A stretch of DNA of 43,116 bases from an uncultured Eubacteriales bacterium (GTDB taxonomy: Bacteria; Bacillota; Clostridia; Oscillospirales; Butyricicoccaceae). The notes under the pieces are model-generated. The model ran no database searches and was not told the origin of the DNA. It worked only from the letters and a program-made list of their open reading frames with translations. A program made the position numbers and the translations under genes. Positions 32,463-38,491 of this stretch are shown here, piece by piece; position 1 is the stretch's first letter, and each line of letters starts with the position of its first letter. The DNA is taken from positions 1 to 43,116 of the forward strand of contig CAKRRK010000012.1 of the NCBI GenBank assembly GCA_934395135.1, read 5' to 3'.

Positions 32463-32668
32463 CGATAGCAGCGGCGCCGCTGCTATGGGCGGACTATGCG
32501 GACTATATGGATAACAACTCGTCAGATAGATGTCATGCTATCCACCATTAACAATACCCGATTCCAGCCTGACTTGTCCAATTCCACATTTAAAAATACG
32601 CTCAACCGAACATATAATTTCTGGAATAATTGTGAAATTTTTCCTATTCTATTTTTAGAGGTGATTAT

Positions 32669-32914
32669 ATGTCGATCCATAGAGAAGTTGGTAAAAATAT
32701 TGTACTTTTACGAACAGAAAAGGGCATCACACAGGAGGCCCTTTCTTTGCAGGCAAATGTCAGCACAACTTACCTGCGCAAAGTAGAACACGGCTTAGCC
32801 AATCCATCCCTTGCACTGCTGCCGCGCATTGCAGATGCTCTAAACGTCCCCGTTCTATGGCTTATTTCACCAAAATCTTGTCCGCCTGATTCTACTACCC
32901 TGCCTATAAAATAA
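32669..32914 (+). CDS. XRE-family DNA-binding protein
   Basis: An 81-residue regulator whose first 65 residues form one helix-turn-helix domain: VGKNIVLLRTEKGITQEALS, then VSTTYLRKVEHGLANPSL and IADALNVPVLWLI. The short tail has no recognised domain. It resembles phage-type repressors. AGAGGTGAT lies before the ATG. It converges on the phage amidase across a shared terminator. It is not a close copy of the XRE protein at 31845. Confidence 0.88.
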   Translation: MSIHREVGKNIVLLRTEKGITQEALSLQANVSTTYLRKVEHGLANPSLALLPRIADALNVPVLWLISPKSCPPDSTTLPIK

Positions 32915-32943
32915 AAGGCCGGCAGGAAATGCCGGCCTTTTTG
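32913..32943. terminator. Bidirectional terminator between XRE gene and amidase
   Basis: AAAAGGCCGGCA (32913-32924) and TGCCGGCCTTTT (32930-32941) pair perfectly around GGAAA, with T runs on both strands. It ends both convergent genes. Confidence 0.93.
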
Positions 32944-32969
32944 GTGGGCTTTTACAGTTCTTCCAAGGT

Positions 32970-33647
32970 CTATTCCCCCAACAGCCCCATTCGGTCCATC
33001 ATGACAATCACCTGCAAATTCGGTTCGTAAACTGAAATTTCCCCTTTGCTGTTGACCGTAAGAAAGCCCTTGCCAATCGCTTTCCGCACAGACGCTGCCG
33101 CCCAGTCCGGCATCTGCGTGGTGTGCTTGTACAATTTCATTTCCGCATCCTCCTCCTTGACCCTGTCCAAAAATCGTTCCCATGCTTCTTTTGCAACCAG
33201 CGGCGCGGGACACTTCTTTCCCGTGACGTCATAATGCCGGTATATCCCTTGGATGCCCGGGTATTTTTTTCGCAGCGCCCGGAGCAATTCCGCGGTCCGC
33301 GCCAGCGTTTCTTCCGGAATGTAATAGCCGCCCGTATCCGAATGGCTTACCATTTCAATGGAAATGCTGTTCCCATTGGTAATCACGCCTTTCATCGTGC
33401 CCTTTCCCGCATCGCCTACTGCATACGCCGTCACATGGTCCGGCACGCACTGATAGATGCTGTCCCCCTCGTCCACCACATAATGCGCCGAGGCTTTCCG
33501 CTCCGTGGCGGCAAAATACGAAGCGTTTCCTTTTGCCGTCGCCGTCTGTCCTCCGTTTCCCGTATAATGCACCACAAGATACAAGATATCCGTACCATTC
33601 CGCGTCCCGCCGTGCCATCTTGCTTTGATGCTGTTGTCGATCTTCAT
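32970..33647 (-). CDS. Phage N-acetylmuramoyl-L-alanine amidase (endolysin)
   Basis: A 225-residue lytic enzyme that cuts the bond between muramic acid and the stem peptide. The Amidase_2 domain fills about 1-160, with zinc ligands in LVVHYTG, the IYRHYDVTGKKCPAP segment (His and Cys), and SAHYVVD. The C-terminal 60 residues (KLYKHTTQMPDWAAASVRKA...) look like a wall-binding module of phage lysins. GAGG lies about 12 bases upstream of the ATG. It belongs with the holin-like gene at 34913, from which it is separated by the opposite-strand Fic gene. Confidence 0.92.
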   Translation of the reverse strand: MKIDNSIKARWHGGTRNGTDILYLVVHYTGNGGQTATAKGNASYFAATERKASAHYVVDEGDSIYQCVPDHVTAYAVGDAGKGTMKGVITNGNSISIEMVSHSDTGGYYIPEETLARTAELLRALRKKYPGIQGIYRHYDVTGKKCPAPLVAKEAWERFLDRVKEEDAEMKLYKHTTQMPDWAAASVRKAIGKGFLTVNSKGEISVYEPNLQVIVMMDRMGLLGE

Positions 33648-33740
33648 GTCTGTCCGTGTCCTCTTTCCTGTTGAAATATTTCTTTTTATGAATTAACTTT
33701 TATATTTTCTTTTTATAATTCGATTTTTTCAAGATTTCGG

Positions 33741-33769
33741 TTGCATAACAGCAATCAAACTGCTAATAT
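33741..33769 (+). promoter_or_regulatory. Promoter of the fic gene
   Basis: TTGCAT (33741-33746), a 17-base spacer and TAATAT (33764-33769) preceded by TGC form a sigma-70 type promoter. The start codon follows 24 bases later. The surrounding 100 bases are much more AT-rich than the genome average here. Confidence 0.7.
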
Positions 33770-33792
33770 ATAAAAATAGGAGGTGTATTTTT

Positions 33793-34893
33793 ATGTTACT
33801 GCCATTTGAACCCTTGCTTCTTCCATTGGATAAAAGCCTGGTAAATATGAATAAAATTATTATCCCTGTCACAAACGCAGCCACCGCCCTCGGAATGTTT
33901 GATGTAAGAATCCGCCAAAAAGATATTTATACCAATCACGCCTTACGACATATTGTAACAATGGAATCTTTATACTCCACCCGCATCGAAGGAACACAAA
34001 CAACAGTCGATGCCGTCTATGAGGCGGGCGCCGACGTCGAACCCAGAAAAGTTGACAAAGATACGAATGAGGTTTTAAAATATTCCGAAGCAATCTACCA
34101 CGGCGTTAGCTGTATCAACAATGGAATACCAATCTCCAACAAACTGATAAAAGAGCTGCATTCTATCCTGTTGTCCGGAGCTGGTGTTCGAAAGAATGCA
34201 AATTTCCAGCCTGGCGTTTTTCGAACGCAGCAAAACCGAGTCGGCGAGCACATCCCTCCCGCCGCAGTGGAGGTAGAAAACTATATGGGGAATTTGGAGA
34301 ATTATATAAACTGTTCCAATGACGCCTATGATGATTCGTTCCCTCCGCTTCTTAAGATTGCGTTGATCCATGCACAATTTGAAACCATTCACCCATTTCC
34401 GGACGGCAACGGCAGAGTCGGCCGCATTCTAATCCCCCTTTATTTATTTAAAGAAAGTGCCATCTCAACGCCATATTTTCTCATAAGTCAGGAGTTAGAA
34501 CGCAATCGCACCCGCTATTACCAATTTTTGCAGGGCACCAGAACAAAAACAGAAGACGGTATTACGCAATGGATCTGCTTCTTTCTGGATTGCATTGAAA
34601 AACAGGCAAAAAAGGATGTAAAGTTCATTGATTCTATGAATCAGCTTTATCTTTCGACGGATGAAAAACTAAAAGAAAAAATCAATTCCAGCAAAACAGA
34701 ACAAATTGTGACCGCTATGTTCCGCGCGCCTGTTTTTACAATTTCCAAACTCGCACAGCTGACAAATATCAATCCCAACACTTTGCGCCCATACATCAAA
34801 TCGCTTGTAAAAGATAATATTTTATTTTCAGACCAAACTTCCCGCAATACAAAATACTGTTTTGCAGACTTGATTGATTTAATTCGACAATAA
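33793..34893 (+). CDS. Fic/DOC family protein (AMPylase type)
   Basis: A 366-residue Fic enzyme. Such proteins transfer AMP or other nucleotide parts to target hydroxyls. The active motif HPFPDGNGRVGR is intact (about 199-210). Ahead of it lies the inhibitory helix motif STRIEGT (about 61-67), fitting a class II Fic whose own N-terminus blocks ATP binding. A Fic_N domain comes first and a winged-helix DNA-binding domain last (about 300-360). AGGAGGTG precedes the ATG. It lies against the direction of the flanking phage genes and is more AT-rich than them, so it was probably gained separately. Its target is unknown. Confidence 0.93.
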   Translation: MLLPFEPLLLPLDKSLVNMNKIIIPVTNAATALGMFDVRIRQKDIYTNHALRHIVTMESLYSTRIEGTQTTVDAVYEAGADVEPRKVDKDTNEVLKYSEAIYHGVSCINNGIPISNKLIKELHSILLSGAGVRKNANFQPGVFRTQQNRVGEHIPPAAVEVENYMGNLENYINCSNDAYDDSFPPLLKIALIHAQFETIHPFPDGNGRVGRILIPLYLFKESAISTPYFLISQELERNRTRYYQFLQGTRTKTEDGITQWICFFLDCIEKQAKKDVKFIDSMNQLYLSTDEKLKEKINSSKTEQIVTAMFRAPVFTISKLAQLTNINPNTLRPYIKSLVKDNILFSDQTSRNTKYCFADLIDLIRQ

Positions 34894-34898
34894 CCGAG

Positions 34899-34928
34899 AA
34901 AGGAGCCGGTTTTCACGGCTCCTTTTTT
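34899..34928 (+). terminator. Terminator of the fic gene
   Basis: AAGGAGCCG (34900-34908) pairs with CGGCTCCTT (34916-34924) around GTTTTCA, followed by T. It also covers the stop codon of the convergent holin-like gene. Confidence 0.85.
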
Positions 34929-35110
34929 CCTGTTTCCGGACTTTTCCGGGTAAAGAAATAGGTAATAATCGCGCCGTATGCAGTGGAAAACATCGTCAGC
35001 AATTCTTTCGACGGGTTAAAATTTCCCACCAGCAGCACAATCAGAGCCGCCGTCATTCCAATCGTCACAATGCTTTTTACCTCCATCAGCCTGGCGACTT
35101 GTCCTTTCAT
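34913..35110 (-). CDS. Holin-like small phage membrane protein
   Basis: A 65-residue protein with two hydrophobic helices (about 13-30 and 37-53) and a charged C-terminus (TRKSPETGKKEP). Small proteins of this kind lie before the endolysin in many Firmicute prophages, where holins open the membrane to release the lysin. The name rests on size, membrane pattern and context. A GAAGGGGGGAA site precedes the ATG. Confidence 0.72.
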   Translation of the reverse strand: MKGQVARLMEVKSIVTIGMTAALIVLLVGNFNPSKELLTMFSTAYGAIITYFFTRKSPETGKKEP

Positions 35111-35131
35111 CCCGTTCTTCCCCCCTTCTTT

Positions 35132-35446
35132 TTAATCTTCCGGCAGCACCGGCACCACTTTCAAATGCCGTATCTGCTCCATTAAATCTTTCAAATATCC
35201 ATTGCCGGACAAATCATCGTGATAGATTTTGTGCATCCGTTCCAAATCCTCCAAATCATTGGTGGCAATTTTTCCTCTTGTGATATGCGCCTTGCATAAA
35301 TATTTGATCCGGTCATACATCAGTTGCTGTACCCCTGCGGCAACCCCGTCTTTTTTTCGTTTCCGGTTGTTTGCCGTGGCAAATATCCCGCTGATCACGG
35401 CTGACAGCGCGCCGCTGCCAATCACCGCTATGATGATATCATCCAA
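35132..35446 (-). CDS. Small prophage protein with an N-terminal membrane helix
   Basis: A 104-residue protein. A hydrophobic N-terminal segment (IIIAVIGSGALSAVISGIFA) is followed by a basic patch NNRKRKK and a helical part with YDRIKYLCKAHI, LEDLERMHKIYHDDLSGNGYL and IRHLKVVP. This pattern is common in proteins just upstream of holin and lysin in Clostridial prophages. Its role is not known; it may be a second holin or spanin-like factor. GGAGGAAAAG lies before the ATG. Confidence 0.75.
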   Translation of the reverse strand: MDDIIIAVIGSGALSAVISGIFATANNRKRKKDGVAAGVQQLMYDRIKYLCKAHITRGKIATNDLEDLERMHKIYHDDLSGNGYLKDLMEQIRHLKVVPVLPED

Positions 35447-35518
35447 CGTTCTTTTCCTCCGTGTTCCAGGCCCAGGCGGGAGCCTGCCGTTCCCGCCTGT
35501 CTTCTTCCTCCGTTTCGG

Positions 35519-35719
35519 TTATTCGCCCCTGAGCGCTTCCCTGTCGTGCTCTGACAGCGGCAGACCGCAGTGCGCTTTCAGTTCCGCCCTGGCCCGGCTG
35601 TCGTGGGCAAGGCCGTGCCGCTGGTCATAAATGTCCAGCGCCACCCCAAGGTCGCACCTGTTTTCGTTCTCAATCTCCTGGATTTCTGCAAGATTTTCCA
35701 TGTACTTGTTTTTCTTCAT
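35519..35719 (-). CDS. Small protein of unknown function at the prophage edge
   Basis: A 66-residue hydrophilic protein beginning MKKNKYMENLAEIQEIENENRC-like in its first part and rich in Glu and Arg. No family was recognised. AAAGGAAAAAA lies upstream of the ATG at 35719. The same frame is open back to a TTG at 35800, adding 27 basic residues, but no ribosome site is seen there. It is the first gene of the phage strand after the promoter-terminator element at 35801-35880. Confidence 0.45.
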   Translation of the reverse strand: MKKNKYMENLAEIQEIENENRCDLGVALDIYDQRHGLAHDSRARAELKAHCGLPLSEHDREALRGE

Positions 35720-35799
35720 GGTCTGTTTTTTCCTTTCCAATTCTAACTTTTTTATCCTGCGCAGCGCTGCTATGTCTTCTCGCTTTGCCGCACCTTGCA

Positions 35800-35840
35800 A
35801 AAAATCAAGAGCACAGGATGCAATTCATCCTGTGCTCTTG
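35800..35840 (-). terminator. Perfect hairpin terminator just after a promoter
   Basis: The 15-base arms at 35806-35820 and 35826-35840 are perfectly complementary around CAATT. On the minus strand the stem is followed by GATTTTTTG. The predicted transcript start near 35845 lies only about five bases before the stem. Confidence 0.9.
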
Positions 35841-35851
35841 TATAGTTTATA

Positions 35852-35880
35852 ATACTATCATACAACATCTTGTATGTCAA
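35852..35880 (-). promoter_or_regulatory. Minus-strand promoter with a palindrome in its spacer
   Basis: A perfect TTGACA (35880-35875), 17 bases and TAGTAT (35857-35852) make a good promoter. The spacer region carries the perfect inverted repeat CATACAA-catc-TTGTATG (35859-35876). A further TTGTAT half-site lies at 35838-35843. This is the pattern of a repressor-controlled promoter. Confidence 0.78.
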
Positions 35881-35927
35881 GCATTGCTTTTGAAGAATAT
35901 TTTGGGTGCTTCCTTTTTTGCCATTTT

Positions 35928-36365
35928 TTAGATACTATAATCGTTTCCATACTGTTTTTGCTGTCCATCCAAAATATCCTGCAGGGTAATTCCGTCCAAA
36001 TATTCGCAGATCACCCGATTCAGCCCCTGCCACACCGGCAGCACCGCGCATGTCCCCTGCCGGTCACAGGGATTCTTCTCATAGTCCAAGCAGGCCACCG
36101 GCGCAAGACTGCCCTCCGTAATGCGCAAAATCATTCCTACCGTATATTCCGCCGGGGCTTTGGCCAGCCGGTACCCTCCCTGATATCCCCGGTTTGTCTG
36201 CAAAACGCCTGACCGGTTTAACAGCGGGACGATCTGTTCCAAATATTTTTTGGAAATTCCCTGCCGCTGGGCGGCATCCTTCAACGCAATATACCCGCTG
36301 TCTCTGTGTTCTGCGAGATCCAGCATAAACCGCAGCGCATACCGGCCTTTTGTGGAAATTTTCAT
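35928..36365 (-). CDS. Rrf2-family regulator, IscR-like
   Basis: A 145-residue winged-helix regulator. It opens MKISTKGRYALRFMLDLAEH, the Rrf2 signature. Three cysteines in CLDYEKNPCDRQGTC match the spacing of the [2Fe-2S] ligands of IscR, so iron-sulfur sensing is likely. The start at 36365 has GAGAGGCGG upstream. In Clostridia such a gene usually leads iscS-iscU-type genes; here the next sequence is the prophage remnant, so its former neighbours may be lost. A target set cannot be read from this window. Confidence 0.9.
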   Translation of the reverse strand: MKISTKGRYALRFMLDLAEHRDSGYIALKDAAQRQGISKKYLEQIVPLLNRSGVLQTNRGYQGGYRLAKAPAEYTVGMILRITEGSLAPVACLDYEKNPCDRQGTCAVLPVWQGLNRVICEYLDGITLQDILDGQQKQYGNDYSI

Positions 36366-36394
36366 ACAGAATACCGCCTCTCTTTCATAACATA

Positions 36395-36423
36395 ATAATA
36401 CCATATACTTTATAGGCTTTCAA
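36395..36423 (-). promoter_or_regulatory. Promoter of the Rrf2 gene
   Basis: TTGAAA (36423-36418), 17 bases and TATTAT (36400-36395) on the minus strand. The start codon is 30 bases downstream. The AT-rich spacer may also hold a regulator site. Confidence 0.7.
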
Positions 36424-36453
36424 CCACAGAACTTTGCTTTTGCGGTTTCGTCC

Positions 36454-36484
36454 AAAAAAGGGACCGGATTTTCGGTCCCCTTTT
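36454..36484 (-). terminator. Terminator of the symporter gene
   Basis: GGGACCG (36460-36466) and CGGTCCC (36473-36479) form the stem around GATTTT. On the minus strand six T follow. It lies 8 bases after the symporter stop. Confidence 0.85.
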
Positions 36485-36491
36485 GGAAATT

Positions 36492-37922
36492 CTATCCTTT
36501 TTTTCCGCGGTCCAAATGTCCTCCGTTTCGGAAAAATCGTCTTGTTTCCCGGACCACGATTCCGCTGAGCGCAAATAAAGCGATCATATTTGGAATTGCC
36601 ATTAGTCCGTTAAAGATATCCGCGATGGTCCAAACCGCTTTTACCGTCATATACGGCCCAATGAATACCGCAAGGATATACAGCCAGCGATACACCGCCA
36701 CTATCTTCTTTTTTCCGCCGGAAAGGTATTCCAGACACCGCTCCGAGTAGTAATCCCATCCAAGGATGGTAGTAAATGCAAAAAATACCAGACACAGCAT
36801 CAGCAAAAACGACGATACCGCCTGAGGAAACGGCAGTCCTGCATTAAACGCATAGGTTGTCACCTGCACGCCTTCCAGATCCGGCATCTGCCAGGCGCCG
36901 GTCAACACGATGGAAAGCCCGGTCATCGTACAAATCACAATGGTATCAATAAACGTTCCTGTCATCGACACAAGCCCCTGCCGCACAGGTTCCTTGGTCT
37001 GCGCGGCAGCCGCCGCAATGGGCGCAGAGCCCAGACCGGCTTCGTTGGAGAAAATGCCCCGTGCAATTCCGTTCTGCATTGCCACCAGCATGCTGCCGAC
37101 CACGCCGCCCGTCACTGCCGCCGGATGAAATGCGCCTTTGACAATGGCAGCTGCCGCCTGTGGGATTGCCGGCAAATTGCAAAGGAGCAGGATAAGGCAC
37201 AGTGCAAAATAAATCACGGCCATAAACGGCACCACCACCTGCGAAACCGACGCAATGCGTCGAATCCCGCCAATTAGTACCAACGCTACACAAACGCTCA
37301 AAATAAGCGACGCGATGACCACAGTCCACGAATAGGTGCCAAGCCCTGGAATCGTCACACTCCATGCCTTGTCCGGATCGAAAAACGAGTTGACTGCCGA
37401 CGCAATACCGTTGACCTGGGAAAAGGTCCCAATGCCAAACAAGCCCACACAGATGCCGAAAAAGGCAAAGACCTTTCCCATCCATTTCCAGTTTTTTCCC
37501 ATTCCCCGCTCGATGTAATAAAAAGGACCGCCTAACACATGGCCTTTGTCGTCTACCGTGCGGTATTTGACAGCAAGCACACCCTCCGCATATTTGGTGG
37601 CCATCCCAAACAACGCGGCAACCTCCATCCAGAACAAAGCGCCGGGGCCGCCGGCCGCAATGGCGGTGGCAACGCCTACAATGTTTCCGGTGCCAATGGT
37701 GGCAGAAAGCGCCGTACACAGCGCTCCGAAGGAGGAAACTTCCCCTTCCCCGCCTTTTTCATTTTTCGTCATCCACCGCAGCGCCAAAGGAAGCCTGCGG
37801 ATTTGCAGCACGCCCAATCGGACGGTGAGCAAAATACCGCCGGCCAGTATCAGCACCATCAGCGGCACGCCCCATACGGCGCCGCTTACCTCCTCCAAAA
37901 ATTTGTTCCATGTTTCCAGCAT
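36492..37922 (-). CDS. Sodium:alanine/glycine symporter (AGCS family)
   Basis: A 476-residue inner-membrane carrier of the alanine/glycine:cation symporter family, with about ten to eleven hydrophobic helices. Recognisable segments are ALSATIGTGNIVGVATAIAA, GGPGALFWMEV, FSNEAGLGSAPIAAA and FTTILGWDYYSERCLEYL. The start at 37922 has AAGAAGGGG upstream; the upstream ATG at 38057 lies in the riboswitch. Because a glycine riboswitch precedes it, glycine is the most likely substrate. Confidence 0.94.
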   Translation of the reverse strand: MLETWNKFLEEVSGAVWGVPLMVLILAGGILLTVRLGVLQIRRLPLALRWMTKNEKGGEGEVSSFGALCTALSATIGTGNIVGVATAIAAGGPGALFWMEVAALFGMATKYAEGVLAVKYRTVDDKGHVLGGPFYYIERGMGKNWKWMGKVFAFFGICVGLFGIGTFSQVNGIASAVNSFFDPDKAWSVTIPGLGTYSWTVVIASLILSVCVALVLIGGIRRIASVSQVVVPFMAVIYFALCLILLLCNLPAIPQAAAAIVKGAFHPAAVTGGVVGSMLVAMQNGIARGIFSNEAGLGSAPIAAAAAQTKEPVRQGLVSMTGTFIDTIVICTMTGLSIVLTGAWQMPDLEGVQVTTYAFNAGLPFPQAVSSFLLMLCLVFFAFTTILGWDYYSERCLEYLSGGKKKIVAVYRWLYILAVFIGPYMTVKAVWTIADIFNGLMAIPNMIALFALSGIVVRETRRFFRNGGHLDRGKKG

Positions 37923-37959
37923 CGTCTGCACCCCTTCTTTGTTATTTCCGGAACCGCGC

Positions 37960-37995
37960 AAAAAAACAGGACTGCCCCCGCCGGGAGCAATCCTG
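37960..37995 (-). terminator. Expression-platform terminator of the glycine riboswitch
   Basis: On the minus strand CAGGATTGCTCCC pairs with GGGGGCAGTCCTG (37967-37995) and is followed by seven T. It lies between the second aptamer and the symporter ribosome site, the right place for transcription control. Confidence 0.85.
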
Positions 37996-38030
37996 CAAAC
38001 AGATACAAAAAGCCGTTCTTTCGTCTTTCC

Positions 38031-38195
38031 CTGTCCTTTTGCCTGAGAGATTGGCACATGCTATCCATGCGCTTTGCACCTTCGGCACCCGTCCTGCGGG
38101 ATTCTCCAGAGTCACATCCGCCCACAGTCCTTCTTCGTTTCCGAATGCCTGAAAGTGTTACTCCTTCGGCAAGCCAGACGGCTTTTTTCTATGGG
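38031..38195 (-). promoter_or_regulatory. Tandem glycine riboswitch
   Basis: Two glycine aptamers lie in series on the minus strand. The first (about 38195-38127) has GCCGAAGGAGTAA, CTTTCAGGCA and GGAC. The second (about 38112-38033) has GTGCCGAAGGTGCAA, TCTCTCAGGCAAAAGGAC. In each, an upstream purine block pairs with the pyrimidine block before AGGC: GAAA with TTTC in the first, GGAGA with TCTC in the second, a compensated difference that supports both. Glycine binding would alter the terminator at 37960-37995 and so expression of the symporter. Whether it switches on or off was not worked out. Confidence 0.93.
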
Positions 38196-38225
38196 GTTCA
38201 TCTGTGTAATTTTTCTGACGATTTT

Positions 38226-38254
38226 ACGCTATCACATTCCGAAAAAAATGTCAA
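38226..38254 (-). promoter_or_regulatory. Promoter of the riboswitch-symporter transcript
   Basis: A perfect TTGACA (38254-38249) is followed after 17 bases by TAGCGT (38231-38226), preceded by TGA as in extended -10 promoters. Transcription would start about 25 bases before the first aptamer. Confidence 0.6.
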
Positions 38255-38381
38255 TATCTTTCATTCCATCTATCAAAAAATGCTTATTCTCTATACGTTT
38301 TCCCAGGCAAACAAGTGCGTTTTCCTCCTCTGGACCGGGACGCCGCTTCTCCGGTTCCAACGGCCGCCAACGACACTGATT

Positions 38382-38413
38382 TTATATGTCACGTCTTATG
38401 TCTTGACATATAA
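38382..38413. promoter_or_regulatory. niaR: Palindromic operator, probably for NiaR
   Basis: TTATATGTCA (38382-38391) and TGACATATAA (38404-38413) are perfect inverted repeats 12 bases apart. Inside, TATGTC-TT-GACATA (38397-38410) is a second, tighter palindrome. The site covers the -35 box of the nadB promoter. The operon codes for NiaR, the niacin-responsive repressor of NAD genes, which is the natural candidate to bind here. Confidence 0.75.
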
Positions 38414-38431
38414 GTTGACTCGTGATACAAT
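38403..38431 (+). promoter_or_regulatory. Promoter of the nadB-nadC-niaR-nadA operon
   Basis: A perfect TTGACA (38403-38408), a 17-base spacer and TACAAT (38426-38431). The start codon of nadB is 61 bases downstream. The -35 box lies inside the palindromic operator, so a bound repressor would block polymerase. Confidence 0.88.
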
Positions 38432-38491
38432 TAGAAAAATTTATCAAACGGCCGCCGGAACGGCAGCTGAAAAACAACGGGGCAATGACAT

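Larger units (their letters stand above)
32290..32668. other. Intergenic stretch before the second XRE gene
   Basis: It contains the terminator at 32310-32333, the possible phage remnant on the minus strand, and AT-rich sequence leading to the second XRE gene. A weak promoter (TTAAAA at 32590-32595, 17 bases, TATAAT at 32613-32618) could drive that gene. Confidence 0.5.

Noticed and set aside
35800..35880. LexA/SOS box at the prophage promoter
   Set aside because: The palindrome CATACAA-catc-TTGTATG does not fit the Gram-positive CGAAC-N4-GTTCG pattern.
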